Shown: positions 39,947 to 51,259, counted from the first letter of the stretch. The stretch: DNA of 64,000 nucleotides from Amaricoccus solimangrovi (GCF_006385685.1 NZ_VFRP01000001.1:468330-532329); one strand, 5' to 3'. Notes: generated by a model not told the origin, from the letters alone. Translations and numbers: made by a program.

Positions 39947-40438
39947 ATGCCCTCGTCAAGCGCCGCAGATCCGTTCCACGCCCACGACCATGGCGCCTGC
40001 CGCGGCGAGGCGATGCGCGCCGCCGAGGCCGCCTGCCGCGCGCGCAAGCTGCGGCTGACGCCGGCGCGGGCCTTCGTGCTCGAGACGCTGCTCGAATCGC
40101 ATCAGGCGATGACCGCCTACGAGGTGCTGGACCGGCTCGCCGGGGCCGGGCTCGGCAGCCAGCCGCCGGTCGCCTATCGCGCGCTCGATTTCCTCGTCGC
40201 CAACGGGCTCGCGCACCGGATCGAGCGGCTCGGCGCCTTCGTGGCCTGCACCCATGGCGGGGCGGAGCACGCGGCGGCCTTCCTCGTCTGCCGGCGCTGC
40301 CGGCGTGTCGCGGAGACCGCGCTTCCGCGCGCGATGCGCGGGCTGATCGACGAGGCGGCGGCCGGCGGATTCGCCGTCGAGACCGTGGTGGTCGAGGCCG
40401 AGGGGCTCTGCGACGCCTGCCGGGAGGCGGGGGCGTGA
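39947..40438 (+). CDS. zur: Fur-family zinc uptake regulator Zur
   Basis: 163 residues. Winged-helix segment LTPARAFVLETLLESHQAMTA (in part) with YEVLDRLAGAG and the PPVAYRALDFL recognition helix. Metal/dimer domain with THGGAEHAAAFLVCRRC (His plus CxxC) and the second CDAC pair for structural zinc. The N-terminus contains HAHDHGAC. There is no Shine-Dalgarno sequence, and the operator directly abuts the ATG, so translation may be leaderless or coupled to the operator region. Its stop overlaps znuC (GTGA). It represses zinc uptake when zinc is plentiful. Confidence 0.93.
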   Translation: MPSSSAADPFHAHDHGACRGEAMRAAEAACRARKLRLTPARAFVLETLLESHQAMTAYEVLDRLAGAGLGSQPPVAYRALDFLVANGLAHRIERLGAFVACTHGGAEHAAAFLVCRRCRRVAETALPRAMRGLIDEAAAGGFAVETVVVEAEGLCDACREAGA

Positions 40439-41205
40439 GCGCCGCGCTCATCGAGACCGAGGGGCTCGGGGTCAGCCTCGGCGGAAGCCGGATCCTGCGC
40501 GACGTCTCGATCCGCGTCGCAAGGGGCGAGATCGTGACCATCGTCGGGCCGAACGGCTCGGGCAAGACCACGCTCGTCCGGCTCGTGATCGGCGCGCTGC
40601 GGCCGACGGAGGGCGCGGTGCGCCGGGCGCCGGGCCTCGTGATCGGCTACGTGCCGCAGCGCCTCGCGATCGACCACACGATGCCGCTCAGTGTCGCCCG
40701 CTTCCTCGCCTTCGCGAGCCGCGACCGCGCCGCGCGGACCCGCGCGCTCGCGCATGTCGGCGCCCCGGGGCTCGAACGGCGGCAGATGATCGACCTTTCG
40801 GGCGGCCAGTTCCAGCGCGTGATGCTCGCCCACGCGCTGCTGCGCCGGCCCGATCTGCTCGTGCTCGACGAGGCGGCGCAGGGGCTCGACCAGCCGGGCA
40901 CGGCGGCCTTCTACAGGCTCGTCGAGACGCTGCGCGCCGAACTCGGCTGCGCGGTGCTGATGGTGAGCCATGACCTCCACGTCGTCATGGCGGCTTCCGA
41001 CCGGGTGATCTGCCTCAACGGCCATGTCTGCTGCGAGGGCGCGCCGATGCATGTCTCCGCCGCGCCGGAATACCGCGCGCTCTTCGGCCATGGCACGGGC
41101 GGGACGATGGCGCTCTACCGCCACGAGCACGACCACGCCCATGGCGACGGCGATCACGCGCATCATCACCCGCGCGCGCCGGAGGAAGCGGAGGAAGAGG
41201 CATGA
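40435..41205 (+). CDS. znuC: Zinc ABC transporter ATP-binding protein ZnuC
   Basis: ATPase that powers zinc import through ZnuB. 256 residues. Walker A GPNGSGKTTL (about 39-48), Q-loop VPQRL, ABC signature LSGGQFQRV, Walker B LLVLDEAAQGLD and switch histidine VSHDLH. The C-terminus has a His-rich tail (HEHDHAHGDGDHAHHHP) that could bind zinc. The start is GTG at 40435, overlapping the zur stop; its own stop overlaps the znuB ATG. Confidence 0.95.
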   Translation: MSAALIETEGLGVSLGGSRILRDVSIRVARGEIVTIVGPNGSGKTTLVRLVIGALRPTEGAVRRAPGLVIGYVPQRLAIDHTMPLSVARFLAFASRDRAARTRALAHVGAPGLERRQMIDLSGGQFQRVMLAHALLRRPDLLVLDEAAQGLDQPGTAAFYRLVETLRAELGCAVLMVSHDLHVVMAASDRVICLNGHVCCEGAPMHVSAAPEYRALFGHGTGGTMALYRHEHDHAHGDGDHAHHHPRAPEEAEEEA

Positions 41206-42083
41206 GCCTGCTCGGGGATTTCGTGCTGCGCGCCTGCCTCGCGGGGATCGGCGTCGCGCTCGCCGCCGGGCCGCTGGGCTGTTTCGTGGTCTGGCGCCGG
41301 ATGGCCTATTTCGGCGACGCGACCGCGCACGCGGCGCTGCTCGGCGTCACGCTCTCGCTCGCGCTGAACCTGCCGGTCGTGCTCGGCGTCGCGGCGATGG
41401 CGGTGGCGATGGCGCTGACCGTCGCGCTCGCCTCGGGCCGGACCTACGCGGTCGACACGATGCTCGGCGTCGCCTCGCACGCGGCGCTCGCGGTCGGGCT
41501 CGTCGCGCTCAGCTTTCTCAGCGGCGTGCGCGTCGACCTGATGGGCTATCTCTTCGGCGACATCCTCGCCGTCACCGCCGCCGATCTCGCGGTGATCTTC
41601 GGCGGCGCGGCGCTCGTCTCGGCGCTGATCGCCTGGCGCTGGCGGAGGCTCCTGATGGCGACGATCAATCCCGACCTCGCCGCCGCCTCCGGCGTGGACG
41701 CGGGGCGCGAGCGGCTGATCCTGACGCTCGCGCTCGCGGTGCTGGTCGCGGTGGCGCTGAAGGTCGTGGGCGTGCTCCTCGTCACCGCGATGCTGATCGT
41801 TCCCGCGGCCGCCGCCCGGGCCTTCGCCCGGACGCCCGAGGAGATGTGGGGGCTCGCGGTCGCGGTCGGCGTGGCCTCGAGCCTCGCGGGCATCTGGGGT
41901 TCCTGGACCTGGGACACGCCGGCCGGACCCTCGATCGTCGTGGCGGCGGTGCTGCTTCTCGCGCTTGCCAACGCCGCCGGCGCGCTGACGCGCGGCCGGC
42001 GCGCCGATCAGACCTCGTCGGCGGGGCCGGCCGGGGCTTCCGCCGTCTCCTCCTCCGAATCGGAGTCCTCCTCCTCGAGATAA
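41202..42083 (+). CDS. znuB: Zinc ABC transporter permease ZnuB
   Basis: Membrane channel of the zinc importer. 293 residues with about eight to nine hydrophobic segments. MAYFGDATAHAALLGV near the N-terminus is the family's conserved region. ATG overlaps the znuC stop. The last ~25 residues after LTRGRR (Ser/Glu/Ala-rich, ending SSSESESSSSR) are atypical and lie over the 3' end of a small gene on the opposite strand, so the tail probably arose by read-through into it. Confidence 0.94.
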   Translation: MSLLGDFVLRACLAGIGVALAAGPLGCFVVWRRMAYFGDATAHAALLGVTLSLALNLPVVLGVAAMAVAMALTVALASGRTYAVDTMLGVASHAALAVGLVALSFLSGVRVDLMGYLFGDILAVTAADLAVIFGGAALVSALIAWRWRRLLMATINPDLAAASGVDAGRERLILTLALAVLVAVALKVVGVLLVTAMLIVPAAAARAFARTPEEMWGLAVAVGVASSLAGIWGSWTWDTPAGPSIVVAAVLLLALANAAGALTRGRRADQTSSAGPAGASAVSSSESESSSSR

Positions 42084-42244
42084 TCCTCGAGCCGCACGAG
42101 ATCCTCCGGCAGCGGCAGGCCGAGATCGCGCATCTCGGTCAGCTTCTCGCGGAGGGATTCCTGCAATTCGTGCCGGTTCTCCGGATTCTTCTCGATCTCG
42201 TCGAGGAGCATCGCGATGCCCATCCGCAGATTCTCGAAAGCCAT
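42008..42244 (-). CDS. Conserved-looking small acidic protein, overlaps znuB antisense
   Basis: 78 residues: helical N-terminus MAFENLRMGIAMLLDEIEKN, then a region with many Glu and Leu (LREKLTEMRDLGLPLPEDL) and a very acidic tail (EEEDSDSEEETAEAPAGPADE). No recognised domain. It has a strong GAGGAGAG ribosome site at proper distance, and its composition is that of a real protein rather than a shadow. It overlaps the znuB 3' end by 76 bases on the opposite strand. Divergent from the universal stress protein gene, with which it may share a promoter region. Confidence 0.65.
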   Translation of the reverse strand: MAFENLRMGIAMLLDEIEKNPENRHELQESLREKLTEMRDLGLPLPEDLVRLEDYLEEEDSDSEEETAEAPAGPADEV

Positions 42245-42345
42245 GGCAGTCTCTCCTCGTATGGCCGGCGCCGCGACGTTGATCTATCGCATGGGCGGGG
42301 CGGTCGCGCCTGTCTATCATGACCCATCGCATGAGGAGAATTTCA

Positions 42346-43182
42346 ATGTCCTTCAAGACCGTGTTCATGACCGTCGCCGTGGATCAGGGCGACGCGGCGC
42401 TGAAACGGGCGATCGGCATCTGCCAGGGGCTCGACGCGCATCTCGTGACGCTGGTGCTCGGGGTGGCGTCGCCGCCGCCCGTCTCGCCCTACGGCGTGGT
42501 GTCGAACGATCTCTGGGCCAGCGAGGTCGATCAGGGCCAGGCCGATGCGAAGGCCAGGGCCGGGCAGGTCGAGGCGATCCTCGCGCCCTCCGGCATCTCC
42601 TACTCGGTCGAGCCGCAGTTCATCGACCGGGGCAGCGTGACCTCGCTCGCCGCGCGCTACGCCCGCTACGCCGACCTGACGCTGATCGCGCCGCGCGCGG
42701 CCCAGGCCGAGCAGGCGCAGGACTGGGTGATGAACGGCGCGCTCTTCGAATCGGGCCGCCCGATCCTGCTGCTGCCGGAGGCGGATGTGCATTTCCCGCG
42801 GGTGGACCGCGCGCTCATCGCCTGGGATGCGAGCGTCGAGGCGTCGAAGGCGGTGCGCGATGCGATCGGCCTGCTGAAATCGGCCGGCGCGGTCGAGGCG
42901 ATCCTGATCGACCCGGTGCCCTCCTTCGACGGGCACGGGCCGGAGCCGGGGGCGGATCTCTCGACCTATCTCGGCCGCCACGGGATCGCGACGACGGTGC
43001 ACCGGCTGCCGAAGGAAGGGCAGGGCGTCGGCGACGTGCTGCGCCGCGCGGCGACCGATCTCGACGCCGATCTGATCGTGATGGGCGGCTTCGGGCATTC
43101 GCGGCTCCGGGAGCGCTTCTTCGGCGGCACCACGACGAACATGATGCGCAACCTCGAGATCCCGGTGATGATGGCGCATTGA
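42346..43182 (+). CDS. Universal stress protein (tandem UspA domains)
   Basis: 278 residues, two UspA-like halves. The second half has the ATP-binding pattern G-x2-G-x9-G-T in MGGFGHSRLRERFFGGTT near the C-terminus. The first half (RYADLTLIAPRAAQ) lacks it and is degenerate. Such proteins accumulate under starvation or stress. The start at 42346 is chosen for the GAGGAGAA ribosome site, although upstream in-frame codons exist. It converges with the ATPase operon end after 9 bases. Confidence 0.88.
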   Translation: MSFKTVFMTVAVDQGDAALKRAIGICQGLDAHLVTLVLGVASPPPVSPYGVVSNDLWASEVDQGQADAKARAGQVEAILAPSGISYSVEPQFIDRGSVTSLAARYARYADLTLIAPRAAQAEQAQDWVMNGALFESGRPILLLPEADVHFPRVDRALIAWDASVEASKAVRDAIGLLKSAGAVEAILIDPVPSFDGHGPEPGADLSTYLGRHGIATTVHRLPKEGQGVGDVLRRAATDLDADLIVMGGFGHSRLRERFFGGTTTNMMRNLEIPVMMAH

Positions 43183-43191
43183 CGCCGGGGC

Positions 43192-43998
43192 TCAGTCCTC
43201 GTCGGGGCGGGCGGAGGTGAGTTCGATCATCTCCGTCGTCATCTGCTCCTGCCGGGCCTGCCGGAAGTCGCGTTCGACCTCGGCGCGGCGCGCGCGCAGG
43301 TTCGAGCGCGCCCGCGCCATCGCCTCGACCCGCGCCCGCGCCTCGGCCTCGACGCCGCGCATCAGCGCGAGCGCGACCTGCGCGAAGAGCGCCTCCTCCA
43401 GCAGTCCGGCGAGCAGCCGCGCCGGAGGCAGCGTCGTCAGCGGCGGGGGGCGGGAGCCGGTCTCGGGCGCCGGGGGGAAGATCGCGCGGGTTTCGGGGGC
43501 GTCGCCGGCGCGGGCGGGGCCGACCAGCGCGCGGATCGGCCCGGGGTGGCGGGGCGCGGCGCCGATCATCGCGTCGGTGACGCGGCTCGCGAGTTCCGGG
43601 ATGGCGGCCGGGTGGCCGGGCAGGTCCGCGGACCAGAGCACCGCGGGGCCGGCCTCCCCGAGCATCGCGAGCGTTCGCGCGCCGACCACGAGAAAGCCCG
43701 CGCCCGGCGCGGCGAGGGCGCGCGCCGCCTCGGCGATCCGGGCGGGATAGGCGCCGGAAAACCCCTGCGCCGCGCCGACCACGAGAACGAGACCCGGCCC
43801 CGGCACCTCGGGCGGCGGACCCGCGGCGGCCGCGATCAGCGCCTCGCGCACCGTGCCGGAATAGGCCGAGATCGCCGCCATCGCGCCGCGCGCCGAGGCG
43901 GCCTGTCCCGAGGCGATCGCCCGGAGCGCGCCGACGACCTGGCCGATCGAATCGAGCCCCGCGAGACGGCGGCGCAGTTCCTCCGGCCGGTCGGTCAT
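43192..43998 (-). CDS. atpG: N-type ATPase gamma subunit
   Basis: Central rotor shaft of the N-type F1Fo ATPase. 268 residues. The N-terminal helix ([25 protein letters not shown], quoted in part: [17 protein letters not shown]) and the C-terminal helix [20 protein letters not shown] form the expected coiled coil; the middle is the Rossmann-like part. It is divergent from housekeeping gamma subunits, as usual for this class. Last gene of the operon; ATG overlaps the atpA stop by four bases. No delta subunit gene is present. Confidence 0.9.
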   Translation of the reverse strand: MTDRPEELRRRLAGLDSIGQVVGALRAIASGQAASARGAMAAISAYSGTVREALIAAAAGPPPEVPGPGLVLVVGAAQGFSGAYPARIAEAARALAAPGAGFLVVGARTLAMLGEAGPAVLWSADLPGHPAAIPELASRVTDAMIGAAPRHPGPIRALVGPARAGDAPETRAIFPPAPETGSRPPPLTTLPPARLLAGLLEEALFAQVALALMRGVEAEARARVEAMARARSNLRARRAEVERDFRQARQEQMTTEMIELTSARPDED

Positions 43999-45494
43999 GG
44001 CCGCGCGAGCGCCTCCCTCACCACGTCGATCAGCGCGGCCCGCGTCGCGTCGTCGAGGCTCCCGGGCGCCGTCCGGAGCGCCTCGAGCCGCGGCTCCGCG
44101 TTCAGGAGCGGCGGCAGCGCCGCCTTGAGCGCCGGGAGCCGCGCCGGGTCGAGCGTGTCGAGCAGGCCGTCGTTCAGCCCGGCGAGAAGCGCGATCTGCG
44201 TCGCGACGCCGAGGGGGGCGAACCGGGGCTGGGCGAGCAGGGCGGCGATGCGCTCCCCCCGCGCCATGCGCGCGCCCATCGCCGCGTCGCCGAAACCGCC
44301 GAAGCGGGAGAACATCCTCATCTCGAGATATTGCGCGTAATCGAGCCGGAGCCGGCCCGCGACCGCCTTCATCGCTCCCCATTGCGCCTTGCCGCCGACC
44401 CGGCTGACCGAGAGGCCGATGTCGACCGCGGGGCGCTGGTTCGCGGCGAAGAGCGCCTGGGAGGTCACGATCTGCCCGTCGGAGATCGAGATGAGGTTGG
44501 TCGGGATATAGGCCGAGAGGTTGCCCGCCTCGATCTCGGCGATCGGCAGCGCGGTCAGCGAACCGCCGCCCCGGGCTTGCGAGAGCTTCGCGGAGCGCTC
44601 CAGCAGGCGGGCGTGGAGATAGAAGATGTCGCCGGGATAGGCCTCGCGCCCCGGGGGCTGGCGCGAGAGCAGCGCGAGTTCGCGGTGAGTCGCGGCGTGC
44701 TTGGTGAGATCGTCGTAGACGATCAGCACGTGCTCGCCCCGGTCGCGGAACCATTCCGCCATCGCGGTGGCGGCGAAGGGCGCGAGCCACTGGAGCCCGG
44801 CCGCCGCCGTGGGCTCGGCCACGACGAAGATCGTGCGCGAGAGGTCGCCGCGCGCGCGGACCGATTCGATGACGCGGCGCACGGCGGAGGCGCGCTGGCC
44901 GATCGCGACATAGATCGAGATCATGTCGCCGCCGGCCTGGTTGATCATCGCATCGACCGCGATCGCGGTCTTGCCGGTCTGGCGTTCGCCGATGATGAGC
45001 TCGCGCTGGCCCCGGCCGACGGCGAAGAGCGCGTCGACGACGAGAAGGCCGGTCGCCACCGGCTCCGAGACGAAGTCGCGCTCGATGATCGTGGGCGCCG
45101 GGCGTTCGGCGGGCAGGCGGTCGGGGCAATCGGGCGGCGGAAGGTCGTCGAGCGGGCGGCCGAGCGGGTCGAGCACGCGGCCGAGCAGGGCCTCGCCGGC
45201 CGGGACCGAGGCGATGAAGCCGGCGCGGCCGACGGCGGTTCCGGCCTCGACGCCCTCCATCGGATCGAGCATCGCGACGTGGATCCGCTCCGCCTCGAGC
45301 GTGAGGGCGAAGCCCCGGGCGCCGGTCGCGAAGGTGACGATCTCGTTGAGTTCGACGCCCGGCAGGCCGGAGACGGTGGCGAGCCCGTCGGCGATCGCCT
45401 CCACCCGGCCGGTCTCGGTCGCCTCGGCCCCGAGCGGCGCGGCGGCGGCGCGGGCCTTCAGCCCGTCGAGCGCGGGGTCAGGCGGCCCGGTCAT
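43995..45494 (-). CDS. atpA: N-type ATPase alpha subunit
   Basis: Non-catalytic nucleotide-binding subunit of F1. 499 residues. P-loop [17 protein letters not shown] with GERQTGKT at 169-176 (housekeeping alpha subunits usually have GDRQTGKT). The catalytic-interface arginine region [16 protein letters not shown] is intact. N-terminal region is shorter and divergent, fitting loss of the delta subunit that normally binds there. Start overlaps the atpF end by 17 bases. Confidence 0.95.
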   Translation of the reverse strand: MTGPPDPALDGLKARAAAAPLGAEATETGRVEAIADGLATVSGLPGVELNEIVTFATGARGFALTLEAERIHVAMLDPMEGVEAGTAVGRAGFIASVPAGEALLGRVLDPLGRPLDDLPPPDCPDRLPAERPAPTIIERDFVSEPVATGLLVVDALFAVGRGQRELIIGERQTGKTAIAVDAMINQAGGDMISIYVAIGQRASAVRRVIESVRARGDLSRTIFVVAEPTAAAGLQWLAPFAATAMAEWFRDRGEHVLIVYDDLTKHAATHRELALLSRQPPGREAYPGDIFYLHARLLERSAKLSQARGGGSLTALPIAEIEAGNLSAYIPTNLISISDGQIVTSQALFAANQRPAVDIGLSVSRVGGKAQWGAMKAVAGRLRLDYAQYLEMRMFSRFGGFGDAAMGARMARGERIAALLAQPRFAPLGVATQIALLAGLNDGLLDTLDPARLPALKAALPPLLNAEPRLEALRTAPGSLDDATRAALIDVVREALARP

Positions 45495-46203
45495 CGCGCA
45501 GCGCCTCCGCGATCCGGTCGAGGTCGTGGGCGAGCGAATTGCGCACCGCGCCGGTGTCCGAGCGGAATTCGAGCCCCGCGATCAGGGCGGGATCGGTCTC
45601 GGTCCCCGGTGTCACGCCGAAGCGCGCGAAGGCGGCCCGGGCGGCGTCGAGATCCGCGGGCGGGAGCGGCGCCGGGGCGGCGAGCCGGGGATGGCCGCCG
45701 CCGAGAAGCGCGCTCCGTTCCTCGGGCGAGAGCGCGTCGAGCGCGGCGGTCAGCCGCGCGACATAGCCCGAGAGCCCCGGCGGCTGCGCTTCGAAGGCAC
45801 GCGCGGCGATGACGCTGGCGAGGTCGCGGGCGCGGCCGAGCGCCTCGGCCCGCGCGGCGCCGGCTTCGCGCTCGCGCGCCGCCGCGCCCTCGGCGACGAT
45901 CTTCGCCGCCTCGGCGCGCGCCTGGTCGAGCAGGGTGGCGCGCGCCGCCTCCGCCTCCGCCCGCGCCTTGTCGAGGAGGTCGTGGCGCGCGGCGGCGGTC
46001 GCCTCGGCCTCGGCGCGCGCGCGCCGGGCCTCGGCCTCGGCCTCCGCCCGCGCCGTTCCGGCGGCGGCGAGGGTCGCCTCGGTCTCCGCCTGACGCCGTG
46101 CGATCACGGCGACGACGGGGCGGAACAGGAACCGCCGCAGGATCGCCAGCAGCACCAGGATGTTGACGAGCTGGAAGCCGAAGGTGACCCAGTCGAAGGT
46201 CAT
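45478..46203 (-). CDS. atpF: N-type ATPase b subunit
   Basis: Peripheral stalk of the N-type ATPase. 241 residues, longer than the ~156 of E. coli b. One N-terminal membrane helix (about 7-29, [20 protein letters not shown]), then a long Ala/Glu/Arg helix (about 35-125) expected to be coiled coil, and a C-terminal region ([19 protein letters not shown] onwards) that could replace delta by fusion. That fits the lack of a separate atpH and the b-delta architecture seen in this class. Confidence 0.9.
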   Translation of the reverse strand: MTFDWVTFGFQLVNILVLLAILRRFLFRPVVAVIARRQAETEATLAAAGTARAEAEAEARRARAEAEATAAARHDLLDKARAEAEAARATLLDQARAEAAKIVAEGAAAREREAGAARAEALGRARDLASVIAARAFEAQPPGLSGYVARLTAALDALSPEERSALLGGGHPRLAAPAPLPPADLDAARAAFARFGVTPGTETDPALIAGLEFRSDTGAVRNSLAHDLDRIAEALRDDRAA

Positions 46204-46448
46204 CGCACGAAGGGATTGGCGAAGAGCAGCAGGAGCGCGACGACGAGGCAGTAGATCGCCATCGTCTCGATCATCGCGAGGCCGACGAAGAGCGTGCGCG
46301 AGATCGTGCCGGCCGATTCCGGCTGCCGGGCGATCGCGTCGAGCGCGGCGGCGACCGCCCGGCCCTCCGCCAGCGCCGGGCCGATCGAGCCCATGCCCAC
46401 GGCGAGCGCCGCCGCGACGACGCTCGCGACCTGAACGATGTCATTCAT
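46200..46448 (-). CDS. atpE: N-type ATPase c subunit (rotor ring)
   Basis: Two-helix ring subunit that carries the coupling ion. 82 residues. Two membrane carboxylates: E28 (PALAEGRAV) in helix 1 and E61 followed by T62 (AMIETMAIY) in helix 2, with RQPE in the polar loop. The E...ET pattern and Y66 are characteristic of N-type c subunits and were used to propose Na+ coupling; biochemical work on a Burkholderia N-type ring has argued for protons, so the ion here is open. Overlaps the atpB end by 8 bases. Confidence 0.93.
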   Translation of the reverse strand: MNDIVQVASVVAAALAVGMGSIGPALAEGRAVAAALDAIARQPESAGTISRTLFVGLAMIETMAIYCLVVALLLLFANPFVR

Positions 46449-47133
46449 GCCTGTCTTCCTTCCGGGGTGCGTCCGCCTCGTTCACCGCCGAGCCGATGAA
46501 GACCAGCGCGAGCGTGGCGAAGATATAGGCCTGGATCGCGCCCGTCAGCAGGTCGAGCGCCATCAGCGGGATCGGGACGAGGAGCCCCGCGAGCGAGAGG
46601 ATGATGCCGACGACGAAGACACCGCTCATCACGTTGCCGAAGAGGCGGACCATCAGCGAGAAATGCCGGGTGACCTGCTCGACGAGGTTGAGGGGGATCA
46701 TCACCCAGGAGGGTTTGGCGAAGGTGGCGAGCCAGCCCCGGAGCCCGAGCGCGCGGATGCCCCAGACGATCCCCGTCACGAAGACGACGAGCGCGAGCGC
46801 CGCGTCGGTCTCCAGATGCGCGGTCGGGGGTTCGACGCGGGGGATGATCGAGGACCAGTTCGCGGCGAGGATGAAGAGAAGGAGCGTGCCGATCAGCGCG
46901 CGGAAGCGCGCCGGGTCGCCGGGGATCGTCGCGCGGATCTCGCCGTCGAGCGTGGCGACGAGCAGTTCGAGCACCGCCTGCGCCTTGCCCGGCCGGTCGG
47001 AGAGGCGGCGGGTGGCTAGGATCGAGGCGAGCGCGAGCACGGCCATCACGCCCCAGGTCGCGACCACCGGCCAGGTGACGGTGACGGGGCCGAGCGCGAA
47101 GGCGGGGGCGGCCGAGAGCGGCGTGTCGATCAT
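46441..47133 (-). CDS. atpB: N-type ATPase a subunit
   Basis: Stator membrane subunit providing the ion half-channels. 230 residues, five to six hydrophobic segments. The essential arginine is in LMVRLFGNVMSG (R163) and the second conserved region is AIQAYIFATLALVFIG. ATG overlaps the atpR stop by four bases. Confidence 0.94.
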   Translation of the reverse strand: MIDTPLSAAPAFALGPVTVTWPVVATWGVMAVLALASILATRRLSDRPGKAQAVLELLVATLDGEIRATIPGDPARFRALIGTLLLFILAANWSSIIPRVEPPTAHLETDAALALVVFVTGIVWGIRALGLRGWLATFAKPSWVMIPLNLVEQVTRHFSLMVRLFGNVMSGVFVVGIILSLAGLLVPIPLMALDLLTGAIQAYIFATLALVFIGSAVNEADAPRKEDRHE

Positions 47134-47390
47134 CGCGCACCCCGCGTGACGCGCGCCCGCGCGACGAGGATGCCGGCCGCCCCGGCGAGCAGCACCGCCG
47201 CGCCGGCCCGGGCGAATACCCAGAGCAGGAGGCCGAGCAGCGCCAGCCGGCCGATCTGGAGCCCGACCGCCGCGAGCCGCCCCTCGGTGATCATGCGCGC
47301 GACGCGCCGGAGGCTCGCGAAATGGAGCCAGCCCGCGGCGTAGCCCGTGAGCGCCGCGAGCGGCGCCAGAAGGAAGGCGCTTCCGCTCAT
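47130..47390 (-). CDS. atpR: N-ATPase-specific membrane subunit AtpR
   Basis: 86 residues with three hydrophobic segments (about 5-22, 41-57 and 61-77) and an unusual buried-looking charged stretch (FASLRRVARMITEGR). AtpR is diagnostic of N-type ATPase operons and was proposed to help assemble or control the c ring. Overlaps both neighbours (atpQ and atpB) by four bases. Confidence 0.88.
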   Translation of the reverse strand: MSGSAFLLAPLAALTGYAAGWLHFASLRRVARMITEGRLAAVGLQIGRLALLGLLLWVFARAGAAVLLAGAAGILVARARVTRGAR

Positions 47391-47658
47391 TGCTCGTGCA
47401 TCCAGCGCAGCGCCATCCAGAGCCCGAGCGCCGCCCCCGCGAAGACGAGCGCGGCGGCGAAGGTGATCCCGGCGCCGAGCCAGCGGTCGAGGAGATGGCC
47501 GAGCACGAGCCCGCCGAGCGTCGGGAGGACGATGATCCAGCCGAGCACGCCGATCTGGCCGAAGCGCCGCGCGAGCGAGGGTTCGGGATCGGCCCGGCCC
47601 GCGCGCTCGCGCGCCTCGGCGCGGCGGGCGGCGTCCTCGGTGGGGTCGGGCTTTCGCG

Positions 47659-47662
<4 letters not shown>
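47387..47662 (-). CDS. atpQ: N-ATPase AtpQ (AtpI-like) subunit
   Basis: 91 residues: charged N-terminus (MTRKPDPTEDAARRAEARER), then two membrane helices (about 37-58 and 66-86) with GWIIVLPTLGGLVLGHLLDRW matching the AtpI-like 'F0F1 ATPase subunit/gene 1' family. Likely assists ring assembly or Mg2+ supply, as proposed for AtpI. Sits between atpC and atpR with ATGA overlaps on both sides, the signature order of N-ATPase operons. Confidence 0.88.
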
Positions 47663-49547
<1,885 letters not shown>

Positions 49548-49670
49548 TTATCATGGTCGGAGCCGCGCACAACCCGGGGCCTCTCGGGACCGCGCGTCGC
49601 GCCGCGCGCGACGGCGAGGCTGGCGCTCGCGCGGATAGCTCTTTATGTGGCGCCGGATTGAGAATATTTG

Positions 49671-50399
49671 ATGACGATGAAACGCTCGAAGACCCTCGCC
49701 TTCCTGGTCCATCTGCTGACCGGCTCCGGCGCCGCCCTCGCGCTCCTCGCGCTCGTCTCCGCGACGCAGGGACACTGGACGGCCATGTACGGCTGGCTGA
49801 TCGTCGCGTTCATCGTCGACGGAATCGACGGGCCGCTCGCGCGCAAGGTCGATACCAAGACCCATGCGAGCAACTGGGACGGCGCGGTGCTCGATCTGGT
49901 GATCGACTACCTGAACTACGTCTTCATCCCGGCCTATGTGCTCATCTATTCCGACCTCCTGCCCAGTCCCTACGGGCTCGCCGCGGCGCTCCTCGTCGCG
50001 CTGACGGGAGTCGTCTATTTCGCGGATGTGCGGATGAAGGCGGCGGACAACAGTTTCGTCGGCTTCCCGGCCTGCTGGCAGATGCTGGTGCTGGTCTTTC
50101 TCGTGTTCACGCCGCCGGTCTGGGCGACGATGGCGATCACGCTCGTGCTCGCCATCGCGCAGTTCGTGCCGCTGAAGTTCATCCATCCGGTCCGGACGGT
50201 GCGCTGGCGTGCCCTGAACCTGCCGATCCTGCTCATCTGGGCGGCGCTCGCGGCCTGGTCGGTCTGGCATCATTTCGCGCCGGGCGACGTCGTGAAGCTC
50301 GGGCTGCTCGTCACCTCGGTCTGGCTGCTGCTCATCGGAATCGTGATGCAGGTCATTCCGGAGCGCAAGCGCGCGAAACGCCCGGTCAGCGCGGAATAG
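49671..50399 (+). CDS. pcs: Phosphatidylcholine synthase
   Basis: Condenses CDP-diacylglycerol with choline to give phosphatidylcholine and CMP at the inner membrane. 242 residues, seven to eight hydrophobic segments. The CDP-alcohol phosphotransferase motif D-G-x2-A-R ... G-x3-D-x3-D is present in DGIDGPLARK through WDGAVLDLVIDY, with the spacing seen in Pcs enzymes. ATG at 49671, with a second in-frame ATG at 49677. The 168-base divergent gap to atpD includes a T/A-richer patch (ATAGCTCTTTATG) likely to hold its promoter. Confidence 0.92.
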   Translation: MTMKRSKTLAFLVHLLTGSGAALALLALVSATQGHWTAMYGWLIVAFIVDGIDGPLARKVDTKTHASNWDGAVLDLVIDYLNYVFIPAYVLIYSDLLPSPYGLAAALLVALTGVVYFADVRMKAADNSFVGFPACWQMLVLVFLVFTPPVWATMAITLVLAIAQFVPLKFIHPVRTVRWRALNLPILLIWAALAAWSVWHHFAPGDVVKLGLLVTSVWLLLIGIVMQVIPERKRAKRPVSAE

Positions 50400-50402
50400 G
50401 GT

Positions 50403-51257
50403 TCAGAAGTCGAGTTCCGCCCGGGGCGAGAGTTCCGCGTTCGAGGGCGCGAATCGCTCCAGGATCATGTCCTGGACATCCCGCGTCAGGCGCAGCTCGC
50501 CGCCGCCGCGCATGCGCCAGACATTCTCGCTCAGCGCGCTGGCATTGCGCCGGCCCCGTCCGCGGACGCGCGCGGGGTTGAGATCCGCGCCGAGAAAGCG
50601 CTCGAGCGCGTGCGTGGCGCGGACCGGCCGGCCGGTGAAATGCTCGAGCGACAGCAGCATCACGTTCTCGGGGCCGAGCGCGGAGGCGAAGGCCGCCTCG
50701 ACCGCGGCGTAATCCGCCCAGCGCCACGGGCCGGACAGATGCGCGGCGCCGTGGAGGCGCGCCATGCGGCGGTCGAAATCGACCTGGCCGAAGGCGTCGA
50801 AATGGCGCGAGGATTCGGCGTAGCGCGAGGCGAGCCACTGGTCCTGGCGCCGGACGCCGATCAGCACGCGGAGCCGGCCGAGCGCGGCCACCGCCTCGGC
50901 GAGCGGGACGAGCCGGGCCGCGACCTGCTCCGGCGAGGGGCCGCGGTCGCGCCAGAGCGAATAGGCGTCGACGCCGATGTTCTCGTCCGAGACGAGAAGC
51001 GTGCCGGGATCGCGCGGCGCCGCGGCGCGGAGGCCCGAGGCGACGCGGTGGCGCGGGAAGGGGGCGGCCAGCGCCGGCCAGCGGCCGAGGCGGCGCAGGT
51101 CGAAGCAGAGGCGCTCCCATTCCGGCGTGATCCGGCGGTGAACGAAGCTGAGCCCGCGGGCCTTGGCGAAGACCTGATGCTGGAGGAAGGTCGTCCCGGT
51201 CTTCGGCAGGCCGATGTGCAGGACGACCTGTCTCCCCTCGACCGGGCGGGTTTCCAT
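50403..51257 (-). CDS. Sulfotransferase family protein
   Basis: 284 residues. The 5'-phosphosulfate loop VVLHIGLPKTGTTFLQHQVF lies at about 11-30, and the 3'-phosphate region contains RVLIGVRRQDQWLASRYAES with the expected Arg/Ser. It therefore uses PAPS; the acceptor is unknown (cell-surface carbohydrate or lipid is common for bacterial members). The frame is open upstream into ileS. The ATG at 51257, 2 bases after the ileS stop, is preferred because the fold begins there. Probably co-transcribed with ileS. Confidence 0.85.
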   Translation of the reverse strand: METRPVEGRQVVLHIGLPKTGTTFLQHQVFAKARGLSFVHRRITPEWERLCFDLRRLGRWPALAAPFPRHRVASGLRAAAPRDPGTLLVSDENIGVDAYSLWRDRGPSPEQVAARLVPLAEAVAALGRLRVLIGVRRQDQWLASRYAESSRHFDAFGQVDFDRRMARLHGAAHLSGPWRWADYAAVEAAFASALGPENVMLLSLEHFTGRPVRATHALERFLGADLNPARVRGRGRRNASALSENVWRMRGGGELRLTRDVQDMILERFAPSNAELSPRAELDF

Positions 51258-51259
51258 TC

